A stretch of DNA of 64,000 nucleotides from Erysipelotrichaceae bacterium. GTDB lineage: Bacteria > Bacillota_I > Bacilli_A > Erysipelotrichales > Erysipelotrichaceae. The notes under the pieces were generated by a model. It did no database searches. It saw only the letters and a list, made by a program, of their open reading frames with translations, and was not told the origin of the DNA. The DNA lies in contig JAFRKI010000001.1 of assembly GCA_017431825.1 (NCBI GenBank), forward strand, positions 1-64,000, read 5' to 3'. The position numbers and the translations under genes are program-made. This document shows positions 1 through 8,012 of the stretch, one piece after another (the stretch's first letter is position 1; every line of letters starts with the position of its first letter).

Positions 1-510
1 ACTTTCAAAATAAGATTTCCATGCGTTCCCAGCCTCAAAAAATGAAGTGTTATTATGAACTCCGACCATTAGACGTTCCTCAAATTCCTTATAAACAATC
101 TTCTTTAATTCTGCCATAATTCTTTTCCCTCCTATATATCTCATATCAAGATAATTCATTGGGTAATATTCATTGAGCTTTGCATTTTTTTGTTTTGCTT
201 GAGAAGGTGTGATTCCGTGGTATTCCTTGAATGCTCTTGAAAAAGCAGAATGTGAATGAAAACCATACTTAAACGCTATATCAATAACAGAATCGTTACC
301 TTTCTTTAAATCAAGTCCTGCTTGCGTTAGCCTTCGTTTTCTTACATATTCAGCAATCGTAACATTTGAAATAAAAACAAATATTCTTTGAAACAAAGCT
401 ACCGGAGCAACTACAATTCTTCCAATCTCCTCATAATCAATTTCATCGCCGCTAACAACTAACTCCTCAAGGTATTTAATAACCTTACCAAATGTTTTAC
501 TATAATTCAT
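1..510 (-). CDS. AraC-family regulator with effector-binding domain (3' end outside window)
   Basis: Transcription regulator, probably ligand-responsive. The frame is open from ATG at 510 to the window edge (170 codons, no stop). Residues about 5-115 form an AraC-type double helix-turn-helix, with TIAEYVRKRRLTQA and AFKYGFHSHSAFSRAF as the recognisable parts. From residue about 132 (MAELKKIVYKEFEERLMVGV) a GyrI-like effector-binding domain begins, and its end is missing. The start is set by AAAGGAGG just upstream. Codon use is AT-rich compared with the core genes to the right, which fits an acquired gene. The class is fairly certain; the target and ligand are unknown. Confidence 0.85.
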   Translation of the reverse strand, partial: MNYSKTFGKVIKYLEELVVSGDEIDYEEIGRIVVAPVALFQRIFVFISNVTIAEYVRKRRLTQAGLDLKKGNDSVIDIAFKYGFHSHSAFSRAFKEYHGITPSQAKQKNAKLNEYYPMNYLDMRYIGGKRIMAELKKIVYKEFEERLMVGVHNNTSFFEAGNAWKSYFES

Positions 511-855
511 TTTTCCTCCTTTCATTTATATGTTAAATCTTTTATTGCCCCGTTTCTTTACATTTAACATACAAATTCTGCACAACATTTAATAATCATC
601 TTACATAAAGGTAAAAACTTACTAAACTATCTGATAAGCAGTGAATCCGGACTAATCGGAAAACTCTTTACGAATCCCGATGTTGGTTAAATAAATTGAC
701 CCTTTGTCGCTTTTATCAAAGACAAATTTAATCTGAGGCTTCGGGCATAATGGTGGGTACTTAGCCCGAACCTATTAACAGTTTTATATTGAAAAACCAC
801 TTGGGTTCCTTTAATGTATTAGCGACCAAGCAAAAACAAAAAGGAGCATCCGCAA
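511..855. other. AT-rich non-coding stretch with interleaved inverted repeats
   Basis: No gene is visible here. Three inverted repeats stand out. TTCGGGC (740-746) pairs with GCCCGAA (764-770). AAACCACTTG (794-803) pairs with CAAGTGGTTT (853-862). GTATTAG (816-822) pairs with CTAATAC (866-872). The last two are interleaved (A-B-A'-B'), as in a pseudoknot, and they enclose an AAAGGAG site before the transposase remnant at 856. They may be an end or a translational control leader of an insertion sequence. The pairing is seen; the function is inferred. Confidence 0.45.
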
Positions 856-990
856 GTGGTTTCAACTAATACAATATGTAAAGAAACCCTCAATGTCAAG
901 AACGCTGTTATTGAGGACTGTATTAATCCTTCTTTATCTTCGTTCAAGCAGGCAAACCGTCTCCGTTTGTGTCGTTGCAGGTTGGGATAA
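856..990 (+). pseudogene. ISL3-like transposase N-terminal remnant
   Basis: A 44-codon frame starts at GTG 856 after AAAGGAG and stops at TAA 988-990. The N-terminal stretch STNTICKETLNVKNAVIEDC resembles the start of ISL3-family transposases as I remember them. After that the frame jumps to unrelated residues and stops, so most of the transposase (zinc motif, DDE catalytic domain) is missing. A CCTCAAT/ATTGAGG hairpin (888-894 with 910-916) lies inside. It is probably an internally deleted IS copy. The family call rests on memory of the motif and is not certain. Confidence 0.4.
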
Positions 991-1072
991 AGATGTTTTA
1001 GGCTAGTAAAGGGTTGGGACAAAAATGAATAATACACAATCCGTCATAGTCGATGAAGGTTGGGATAAAGAT
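980..1072 (+). repeat. Three copies of a 15-bp direct repeat
   Basis: GGTTGGGATAAAGAT occurs at 980-994 and exactly again at 1058-1072. A 13/15 copy, GGTTGGGACAAAAAT, sits at 1012-1026. Spacing is 32 then 46 bp, so it is not a simple tandem array. The first copy overlaps the stop of the transposase remnant. The repeats may be nested IS ends or binding sites; no function is evident. Confidence 0.6.
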
Positions 1073-1156
1073 CGAGTTTGATATTCATGATTATAAAACC
1101 ACTAATACTTTACCATATCATTCCATTTTCTTTCCCTCTGATTGATTTTTAGTCTG

Positions 1157-1729
1157 TTAAGCCGTTTCTTCTTCAAAGAAGGCTCTCTTATGACCATCCC
1201 TGACAGCATAGATTACAATCCAGGTGAACAAGCGCGGGTCAACTTCCTCCTCGTCATCAGGCTGTTCAAGACACACCCATACCTTACCGGGTTTCGGCAT
1301 CTTCTTGGAAAAGTGAGGAACATACTTCTGATGTTCCTCAGGAACGTCCTGAGAATCCCAACCATGCAGGCGGTTATCAAAGAGAAGAATTTCCTTTTGA
1401 CATGATGAACATACTGCCTTTACCACATTTATTCCGTAATAATATGGGAACTTTGGGAAGAAAACTTCTTTTTTCCAAAAGAAGAATCTTCTTATATACC
1501 AGTGATCATTTCCATCTTCTCCCCTCATGCCATAGAGAGTGTGCCACCCGGTATCCGGCGCCTGTTTTTCCACTTCCTCAATTTCCTTTTTCTCCTCGGC
1601 GTTAAGAGTGTTTTTTGCCAGGGAAAAATCTTCACAACCGCAAGTGCATTTGATTCCGAAGGAGATCTCCTCTTTTTTCCTTTTGATGTTGTGAGCATAT
1701 TGCTTCAAATAATCCGGTACTTCCGTCAT
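1157..1729 (-). CDS. Hypothetical zinc-binding protein
   Basis: 190-residue soluble protein that I do not recognise. Two cysteine clusters (CTCGC near residue 29 and CSSC near residue 107) could form one split zinc ribbon. The middle is aromatic and basic (WYIRRFFFWKK), and the C-terminus is acidic (EEEE patches). There is no signal peptide or membrane segment. Start ATG 1729 follows GAGGAAT at a good distance. It stands alone between the IS remnant and the rlmD-like fragment, in AT-rich accessory DNA. It is likely a real gene because it has an RBS, a sensible composition and no stronger overlapping frame. Confidence 0.6.
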   Translation of the reverse strand: MTEVPDYLKQYAHNIKRKKEEISFGIKCTCGCEDFSLAKNTLNAEEKKEIEEVEKQAPDTGWHTLYGMRGEDGNDHWYIRRFFFWKKEVFFPKFPYYYGINVVKAVCSSCQKEILLFDNRLHGWDSQDVPEEHQKYVPHFSKKMPKPGKVWVCLEQPDDEEEVDPRLFTWIVIYAVRDGHKRAFFEEETA

Positions 1730-1822
1730 TTTTATTCCTCACTCAATCCTTTTGATTACATATAGCTTTTATCATCTTCTGACGATTGCTAAACACTGAT
1801 TTCCTCATTCAATAATGATCTT

Positions 1823-1891
1823 TTATTTTTCCCTTTTTAGGAGCGCGATCGATTCCACGTGTGTCGTAAAACGTTGAGGACATACTGAAAC
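1823..1891 (-). pseudogene. Vestigial 3' end of an rlmD/rumA-like methyltransferase gene
   Basis: Read leftward, this stretch encodes RFTTHVESIALLKREK and then TAA. That matches the C-terminus of the intact RlmD at 3250 (PFTTHVECVALLKRIEQK). At DNA level, about 33 bp are largely identical to 3282-3315, with ATTCCACGTG shared exactly. No upstream methyltransferase coding sequence remains. The two copies are direct repeats flanking a GNAT gene and a small ORF. This could be a leftover of duplication or an attachment-site scar of an integrated element. Confidence 0.6.
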
Positions 1892-1916
1892 GGAAGAATA
1901 CAAATGTTTTGTTTTG

Positions 1917-2162
1917 TCAATCGCATAAGAACAATTCCCTAATCTTCTTCCGTTTAGACTTATCTATTTGAAGAGAATCGTCATATTTCAAACAATCAAA
2001 GAAATAATTGCCATCGATTAGTTCGCATTTCTTTCCACAGATTTCTTCAAGTGTATTAAATTTTTCTTTGGATAAATGGTCTTTTGATATCGTATTTGCC
2101 TGATACCCATCTTGAATGTTGCCAATATACTGCCTCTTATCATATTCAATTATAAGTCTCAT
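1917..2162 (-). CDS. Small hypothetical protein
   Basis: 81-residue soluble protein of unknown function, charged (Lys, Asp, Glu), with two cysteines near residues 42 and 46 and another two further on. It starts 3 nt after the stop of the GNAT gene. The AGGAG of its putative ribosome site touches the ATG, so translation would depend on coupling to the upstream gene. It is very AT-rich. No family is recognised. It may be genuine or a fragment; the tight coupling is the main support. Confidence 0.45.
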   Translation of the reverse strand: MRLIIEYDKRQYIGNIQDGYQANTISKDHLSKEKFNTLEEICGKKCELIDGNYFFDCLKYDDSLQIDKSKRKKIRELFLCD

Positions 2163-2165
2163 CTC

Positions 2166-3185
2166 CTATAGCTTATGGCAGGTTATGTTATCAATGATGC
2201 AGAAACCATCCCCAAAAGTAACTATGGCATCCCCATCCCTTCTTCCAAAAGTACTATCACCAATTGGGTAGAATTTGAATTTGAAATTCCTTCTGACTTT
2301 ATTGGAAGCCAGTCCGTACAGATCACCGTCTTTCATCCAGACTTTCTTCAGCTTAAAGTCCTTACAGTTAGTTTCATATTTACCGCAGTATGATTCCCAT
2401 CTGCTCTTATCGGGATTCTTTATCGCTTTTAAAAAGATCGGACTTATATCATAGCAGTGATATTTGTAGTCAAATGTATAGCCAAGTTTTTCTGCCAGAT
2501 GGACGGATTTCATGTTTGCGGCATCCCAGGTTGGCTTCCAGCCTCTTTCCAGACAGTCTAAAATCAACCTGGCTCCTGCCGCGCTGGCTAAACCCTTCCG
2601 TCTGTGTTTTCTGTCGACATCGATCTCAATGTCAATTCCTTCTGGAAAACGGAAGGCAGTTGAGGCACCGCCCACTACTTTCCCGTCTGTAATAACAGCG
2701 TAACCGAGCCCCAGTTCGAGGAAATGCTTCTTGCTTCTGAACCAGTCAGTCAGCTCCTCAAGATCTTCATCTGTAACTTTCTTACATAAATCATACACTT
2801 TGGAGTCGATCTTTTTCAGTTCGTACTGTTCAGGAAGAGCGTCGATCATCGCCTGAAGTCTTTCCCTGTCAAAAACGGCATCGTGTTTAATTGCGTAACG
2901 GGTGTATCTTTTTGCCTCAGGATAACACTCCTTAATCAGCTTTTCCCATTTTCCATTCTGCGGGAATAAGCCATACCAGCCTTTACGTTTTCTTGTGATC
3001 AAGGCCTTGTTTGGCTCTCCCACGCAATAGCACCAGGTTCCCAGAAATCCTACTGCTGATTTTGGAGATTCAGGATCATCAGCGTATATCTCCACCTTCA
3101 GATTCATTACTTTGTGCCAATCTGGATAAGGCCAGTCATTGAAGAGTTTTTCAACCTTACTGAAATCATTTATTCTGTAAATCAT
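2166..3185 (-). CDS. GNAT-family N-acetyltransferase with C-terminal extension
   Basis: Predicted acetyl-CoA-dependent acyltransferase. The first 120 residues resemble the N-terminal half of two-domain GNAT proteins. Residues about 125-240 hold the catalytic fold: YAVITDGKVVGGAS, then the acetyl-CoA loop region RKHRRKGLASAAGARL, then SVHLAEKLGYTF. After residue about 262 a further 75-residue region (GKYE...LKKVWMKDGDLYG...FYPIGDSTF) looks like the small beta-barrel often attached to serine hydrolases (DUF3471-like). That pairing is unusual. Start ATG 3185 follows AGGAGA. The substrate is unknown. It lies between the two rlmD 3'-end copies, so it may be cargo of a lost element. Confidence 0.75.
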   Translation of the reverse strand: MIYRINDFSKVEKLFNDWPYPDWHKVMNLKVEIYADDPESPKSAVGFLGTWCYCVGEPNKALITRKRKGWYGLFPQNGKWEKLIKECYPEAKRYTRYAIKHDAVFDRERLQAMIDALPEQYELKKIDSKVYDLCKKVTDEDLEELTDWFRSKKHFLELGLGYAVITDGKVVGGASTAFRFPEGIDIEIDVDRKHRRKGLASAAGARLILDCLERGWKPTWDAANMKSVHLAEKLGYTFDYKYHCYDISPIFLKAIKNPDKSRWESYCGKYETNCKDFKLKKVWMKDGDLYGLASNKVRRNFKFKFYPIGDSTFGRRDGDAIVTFGDGFCIIDNITCHKL

Positions 3186-3249
3186 ATTTTAATCTCCTAG
3201 AAGTACAAATGAACCTATACGGCAATTAGCCTCACCAATTACCGATTTA

Positions 3250-4560
3250 TCATTTCACTTTTTGTTCTATTCTCTTGAGAAGTGCGACACATTCCACGTG
3301 CGTGGTAAACGGGAACATGTCCACCGGATGTATCTCACTGAAATCATAATCATCCTTCAGCAGGACCAGATCCCTGGCCAGCGTAGCCGGATTGCAGGAT
3401 ATGTAGACTACCCTGTTTATTCCGCTCTTTATCAGAGAATTTATCAGTTTTTCGCTTAAGCCTTTTCTCGGCGGATCGACGATGACCACATCCTTATCGA
3501 TGAGGTACTTGCTGAGATCAGCTCTGGCATCGTCAAGATAGAACTTCGCGTTGTCTATGCTGTTCATCCTGGCATTTTCTATCGCATTATCCACGGCTTC
3601 TTTCACTATCTCAACACCGGTCACTTCTCTGCAGTAACCTGCCATAAACAGGGATATCGTACCAATGCCCGAATAAAGGTCCAGCAGCCTTGTGTCCTTA
3701 TCAGGCTTCGCCAGATCCCTGGCAAGCTTGTACAGCTTTATCATCTGCTGATAATTGACCTGATAGAAGGACTTGAAAGCTATCCTGAACCTCAATCCTT
3801 CAAACTCATCGATTATATAGTTTCTTCCGTAAAGGACCTTTTCTTCTTCTCCCAGTATCACATTGTCTTCACGGTCATTCTTATTGAGTATGACGGACTT
3901 TATGCAGTCATGGGTATCGGTTATCGTTTCAACGAGTTTATCGATATCAGGTACCTTAAAATCCCTTACGATGAGGCCCAGCATCACTTCACCTGTCCCC
4001 TGGGCATGCTTGATGAGAATGTGTCTGAAGTATGAGTCTGTCCTTAGCTGTCTGATGATTTTCTTTACGTCGTTGAAGATATTATTCGCAAGCTCCGTCT
4101 CCGTGTAACAGGTATCGAATTCCACGATATCGTTGGAAAACTTGCGGTAAAAACCGAACTTATGATCCCTTACCGGGACCTGCACCTTATTACGGTAATG
4201 ATAAGGATCATCACACTTAATGATGTCGTTGACGTGCACGTCAAGGCCCATATTGCGGAAGGTGGCTTCCAGCACTCTTTTCTTTAGTACCAGCTGATGA
4301 TCATAAGCGATGTAACGGTAATCACAACCTCCGCATTTATAGGCTATCGGACAGTCGGGCTTTATCCTGTATGGAGAACTTAATGTCAGCTCATCGATGA
4401 TGCCGTAGGCACAGTTCTTCTTTTCGGCGATGATCTTCACCAGTCCCTTTTCTCCCGGTATCATCTCTTTGACAAAAACGACAAGTCCGTCTTTCCTGCA
4501 GACGCCCTGTCCGTCGACTGTTATATCTATGCACTCAAGTTCTAGGATGTCGTTCTTCAT
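3250..4560 (-). CDS. rlmD: 23S rRNA (uracil-5-)-methyltransferase, RlmD/RumA family
   Basis: SAM-dependent enzyme making 5-methyluridine in 23S rRNA. It has an N-terminal TRAM domain (residues 1-60), iron-sulfur ligands around CPIAYKCGGC (about 75-84), the SAM motif LLDLYSGIGTISLFMA (about 290), the DPPRKGL motif, the catalytic-cysteine motif ISCNPATLARD, and the conserved C-terminal THVE. Length 436 is typical. It is the last gene of the leftward ligA-gatCAB operon. Its GAGG ribosome site sits in the 3' arm of a hairpin just upstream (4571-4587). Whether it acts at position 747, 1939 or both (as B. subtilis RlmCD does) cannot be told. Confidence 0.92.
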   Translation of the reverse strand: MKNDILELECIDITVDGQGVCRKDGLVVFVKEMIPGEKGLVKIIAEKKNCAYGIIDELTLSSPYRIKPDCPIAYKCGGCDYRYIAYDHQLVLKKRVLEATFRNMGLDVHVNDIIKCDDPYHYRNKVQVPVRDHKFGFYRKFSNDIVEFDTCYTETELANNIFNDVKKIIRQLRTDSYFRHILIKHAQGTGEVMLGLIVRDFKVPDIDKLVETITDTHDCIKSVILNKNDREDNVILGEEEKVLYGRNYIIDEFEGLRFRIAFKSFYQVNYQQMIKLYKLARDLAKPDKDTRLLDLYSGIGTISLFMAGYCREVTGVEIVKEAVDNAIENARMNSIDNAKFYLDDARADLSKYLIDKDVVIVDPPRKGLSEKLINSLIKSGINRVVYISCNPATLARDLVLLKDDYDFSEIHPVDMFPFTTHVECVALLKRIEQKVK

Positions 4561-4561
4561 A

Positions 4562-4588
4562 TAAAGAAAACCTCATATGACATGAGGC
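4562..4588 (-). terminator. Hairpin plus U-tract between the unknown gene and rlmD
   Basis: On the minus strand CCTCAT-gtcat-ATGAGG begins right after the TAA of the upstream gene and is followed by TTTTCTTT. The 3' arm contains the GAGG that would serve as rlmD's ribosome site, 10 nt before its ATG. The element could terminate, attenuate, or mask the site. Confidence 0.55.
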
Positions 4589-5224
4589 TTATTCTTCAAC
4601 TTCTTCTCCTTCGATCGAGGCATCACCGACACCGGTCTCGATATCGGTCTCACCTCGCAGTTCCTTGGCCAGATCCTCATTGAGCGGCTCGGATACGCAC
4701 TGGATGGTATAAGCCGGCATCTTGGAGTTCTTGGTCAGGATATAGTAGATCATGTTCTCGTTTTCAGCATTGATGAAGTTATAGACGTTGATGGACAGGT
4801 CATACATCTTCATCGTATCGGTAGCGGTAAAGTAGGTCCCTACCGGCAGCGTGCTGTTTACGGTATTATAGACGTTTACCACCAGATCCTTGATCTGTTC
4901 GCTGCTTAGGGAATCGGAAGTATCGACGTTGACACGGTACTGGGCACTCTTCATTTCCACGGTGCACTTCTCAACGCCGGCCAGGCCGCTTACCGAAGAT
5001 TCGATGGTGCTGGTCTGGGCACTGGTAATGCTAGGATTGAGGTCGTTGTCGAAACGGGAACCGATGACCGGCTTACCGGTCTGCAGATATGCGCTTAAAA
5101 GGATCCATCCGAAGACCAGACAAGGTATCGCTATGATCACCAGTCCGATGATCAGGACGATGGCTCCTTTAGAAAGTTTCTTCTTATCTTTGTTTTTCTT
5201 GTTTGCAGTCTTTTCCATACTCAC
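4589..5224 (-). CDS. Membrane-anchored hypothetical protein
   Basis: 211-residue protein with a lysine-rich cytoplasmic start (KKNKDKKKLSKG), one membrane helix at about residues 20-45, and an outside domain that includes SGLAGVEKCTVEMKSAQYRV and INVYNFINAENENMIYYILT. The end is acidic (EGEEVEE). No family is recognised. It lies between gatB and rlmD, 5 nt after the gatB stop, so it is probably cotranscribed. GTG 5224 is taken as the start, but ATG two codons later (5218) is equally likely; neither has a strong ribosome site. Seen: topology and operon position. Function: unknown. Confidence 0.7.
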   Translation of the reverse strand: MSMEKTANKKNKDKKKLSKGAIVLIIGLVIIAIPCLVFGWILLSAYLQTGKPVIGSRFDNDLNPSITSAQTSTIESSVSGLAGVEKCTVEMKSAQYRVNVDTSDSLSSEQIKDLVVNVYNTVNSTLPVGTYFTATDTMKMYDLSINVYNFINAENENMIYYILTKNSKMPAYTIQCVSEPLNEDLAKELRGETDIETGVGDASIEGEEVEE

Positions 5225-5229
5225 TTATT

Positions 5230-6657
5230 TTATCTTTTTGCCAGTTCATTAGTCAATAAAACAGCTGTTATTTCCGGATCGGCCTGTCCCTTTGTCTTCT
5301 TCATGACCTGTCCGGTCAGATGGTTGAGAGCTCTGTCTTTTCCCTTTTTGTAATCTTCAACTGACTGGCTGTTTTCGGAAAGCACTTCATTTATGACCGC
5401 CAGGAGCATATCGCTGTCCTTTATCGGTCTGAATCCCTTCCTGTTTATCACAATCTCAGGACTTTCGGAGCTGCTGAACATCTCGCTGAGGACTTCCTTG
5501 GCCTGTTTTGAGCTCAGCTCTTTCCTTGAGAGGATATCAGCAAGTTCAGCCAGATCTTCAGGTTTCACCGAGCATTCCTCTATCCGGATATCCGCTTTGG
5601 CCAGAAGACCTCCCAGCTCGCTCAGGAGCAGATTGCATAGTATCTTAGGATCGGTGCTTTCCCTTGCGGCTTTATCGTAATAATCGGAAAGATCTTTATC
5701 TGCCAGGATACTGCGGGCAGCCTGATCGGTGAGCCTATACTCTTTCGTATATCTCCTGTATCTGACATCAGGAAGTTCCGGTAAGCTTTTCCTTACATCT
5801 TCCATCATGTCATCGCTTATTCTTATCGGAAAGATGTTCGGCTCTCTGAAATAGCGGTAATCGGCAATCTCTTCCTTCTTGCGCATGCTGATGGTCGTTC
5901 TTGTCTTCTCATCAAAACGCCTGGTTTCCTTAAGGATCTCCTCTCCCCTGTCCAGCAGTTCCTTCTGTCTTACTATCTCATGGTCGATAGCCGTTCTGGT
6001 ATTGGCAAGACTGTTCAGATTCTTGACTTCGACCTTGTTGCCAAGATCCGGGGAAACCGCTTCCTTAAGGGATATGTTGACATCACAGCGCAGCTCGCCT
6101 TCTTCCATTCGGGCTTTTGAGATCCCCAGATATTCGAAGATCTGTTTCAGTTTTTCAAGATAAAGGACTGCTTCCTCACTGCTACATATAACCGGCTCCG
6201 ATACGATCTCCAGCAAAGGCAGTCCGCAGCGGTTGTAGTCGATAAGCGTTTCCCTGCTGTTGTGGATCTGCTTGGCCGTATCCTCTTCCAGATGGATACT
6301 TTCGATGCCTATCGTCTTCTCTTTTCCGTTTATGCATATCTTCAGATGACCGTTCCTGCCCAGAGGATGAAAATACTGGGTTATCTGATAACCTTTTGGA
6401 AGGTCAGTATAGTAATAGTTCTTGCGGTCAAAACGCAAAACAGTATCGATGTCCATATCAAGGGCCAGGCATAGAGACAGAGCCTTTCTGACCGCTTCCC
6501 TGTTGAGACACGGCAAGGTTCCCGGCAAAGCCAGATCCGTTTCGCTTACACAGGTATTGGGGTCTGCTCCAAAGTAATACGGTGCATCTGAAAACATCTT
6601 GGTTCTTGTATTTATCTCCAGGTGGACTTCCAGACCTATTACGACGTCGTATTCCAT
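5230..6657 (-). CDS. gatB: Asp/Glu-tRNA(Asn/Gln) amidotransferase subunit B
   Basis: tRNA-binding and kinase subunit of GatCAB, which turns Glu-tRNA(Gln) or Asp-tRNA(Asn) into the amidated form using ammonia from GatA. The hallmark N-terminus VIGLEVHLEINTRTKMFS is present, followed by the cradle domain (DYNRCGLPLLEIVSEP, about residues 145-160) and the helical and YqeY-like C-terminal domains ending about residue 475, the normal length. It shares one base with the gatA stop. An organism with GatCAB in an operon usually lacks at least one direct glutaminyl- or asparaginyl-tRNA route; which one cannot be seen here. Confidence 0.95.
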   Translation of the reverse strand: MEYDVVIGLEVHLEINTRTKMFSDAPYYFGADPNTCVSETDLALPGTLPCLNREAVRKALSLCLALDMDIDTVLRFDRKNYYYTDLPKGYQITQYFHPLGRNGHLKICINGKEKTIGIESIHLEEDTAKQIHNSRETLIDYNRCGLPLLEIVSEPVICSSEEAVLYLEKLKQIFEYLGISKARMEEGELRCDVNISLKEAVSPDLGNKVEVKNLNSLANTRTAIDHEIVRQKELLDRGEEILKETRRFDEKTRTTISMRKKEEIADYRYFREPNIFPIRISDDMMEDVRKSLPELPDVRYRRYTKEYRLTDQAARSILADKDLSDYYDKAARESTDPKILCNLLLSELGGLLAKADIRIEECSVKPEDLAELADILSRKELSSKQAKEVLSEMFSSSESPEIVINRKGFRPIKDSDMLLAVINEVLSENSQSVEDYKKGKDRALNHLTGQVMKKTKGQADPEITAVLLTNELAKR

Positions 6658-8012
6658 CAGAAGTCCTCCTTCGTCTGACCTTCAAGTCCGGTATATTCCT
6701 CGACTGCTTTAGCGATGTCAAACATTATGTCTTCCATAAACGGATTGGCGGTGATACTGAAACCTAAAGGCAGTCCATGCGAAAAGCCCATCGGCAATGA
6801 AAGTGACGGCAGACCCGCAAAGTTGGCGATGATCAGGTGGGAATGACTGATGAGATTATCATCAAGTTCATCGGTGCTGCTTTCTTTCATCAAAGGTGCG
6901 ATCCCCGGAACAGTCGGTGCTATAAGAGCATCAGCATCCCTGAGCCTGTTCATCACTTCTTCGACGACCAGCCTTCTGATCTTCTGAGCCTTGCGGTAAT
7001 AATGCCCCTGGTTTTCCTTGTATAAGGCATAGGAGCCGATGACGAAACGCTGCTTTATGGAAGAACTGAAACCTCTGGAGCGGGAATTGATCATCACCTC
7101 TTCAAAGTCCTTACCCTGTGCTCTTTCACCGAACGGAATGCCTGTCAGATTGGCGTGATTGGCCGTGGCTTCTCCGTTGGCGATCAGGTAATATACCGGA
7201 AGAACAGCCTTCATCAGTGTTTCATCAAAAGAAACTTCTTCAATGACAGCGCCTTTCATTCTTAAGACAGTGACCGTATCATTAAAAGCCCTGAGTACGT
7301 CATGATCTTCTATTTCATCCAGCACATTCTTAAATATCAGCAATTTCCTGCCGCTGATGTCGCTGTTTATGATCCTTGAATATGAAGGAACCTCTTCAAA
7401 AGAAGAAGTCATGTCTTTATCGTCTCTTCCGGACAGTACTTCCAGCATGTACGCTGCATCCCTGACGTTGGTCGTGAAGCAGCCCACATGATCCAGCGAA
7501 CTGGCATAAGGGATGATGCCGTATCTTGATATCTTTCCGTAACTCGGCTTGACGCCGACGACACCGCAGTAAGAAGCGGGTTTCCTGATGGAATCACCGG
7601 TATCGGTACCGATGGCCACCGGCACCAGACCTGAAGCTACCGCAACAGCCGAACCGCCGCTGCTGCCTCCCGATATCCTTTCAAGATCATACGGGTTGTG
7701 ACACGGTCCCGTAAGAGCCGTCATATTGGTACCGCCCATGGCCAGCTCATCCATGCTGGTCTTGGCAACAGGCACGAATCCCTTTGCTTTCAGTCTGCCG
7801 ATGATAGTCGCATCATAGACCGGAATGTAATTATCAAGTATCCGGCAGGATGCCGTAGTTAAAATGCTCCTGGTGCAGACGTTGTCCTTAAGGGCGATCG
7901 GAATTCCTTCTTCATGAGGCTCGATGGCCGTGACGATGCAGTTAAGCTTGTCGTTGGCCTTCTTTAGCTTTTCATATGCTTCAAAGGGAGAAGCGGCATT
8001 ACCGATACGCAT
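6657..8012 (-). CDS. gatA: Asp/Glu-tRNA(Asn/Gln) amidotransferase subunit A (amidase)
   Basis: Amidase-signature glutaminase that supplies ammonia to GatB. The Ser-cisSer-Lys set is visible: Lys42 in PIALKDN, the cis-Ser in SGGSSGGSA (115-122), and nucleophile Ser141. Around the nucleophile the sequence is TDTGDSIRKP where most GatA proteins have TDTGGSIRQP, so Asp140 and Lys144 replace Gly and Gln. The rest of the fold is intact and the operon is complete, so it is probably active. 451 residues is slightly short. It overlaps gatC and gatB by one base each, indicating translational coupling. Confidence 0.95.
   Translation of the reverse strand: MRIGNAASPFEAYEKLKKANDKLNCIVTAIEPHEEGIPIALKDNVCTRSILTTASCRILDNYIPVYDATIIGRLKAKGFVPVAKTSMDELAMGGTNMTALTGPCHNPYDLERISGGSSGGSAVAVASGLVPVAIGTDTGDSIRKPASYCGVVGVKPSYGKISRYGIIPYASSLDHVGCFTTNVRDAAYMLEVLSGRDDKDMTSSFEEVPSYSRIINSDISGRKLLIFKNVLDEIEDHDVLRAFNDTVTVLRMKGAVIEEVSFDETLMKAVLPVYYLIANGEATANHANLTGIPFGERAQGKDFEEVMINSRSRGFSSSIKQRFVIGSYALYKENQGHYYRKAQKIRRLVVEEVMNRLRDADALIAPTVPGIAPLMKESSTDELDDNLISHSHLIIANFAGLPSLSLPMGFSHGLPLGFSITANPFMEDIMFDIAKAVEEYTGLEGQTKEDF

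Noticed and set aside
819-1037. 72-codon minus-strand frame over the IS remnant
   Set aside because: No ribosome site or family pattern; the plus-strand transposase remnant explains the sequence better.
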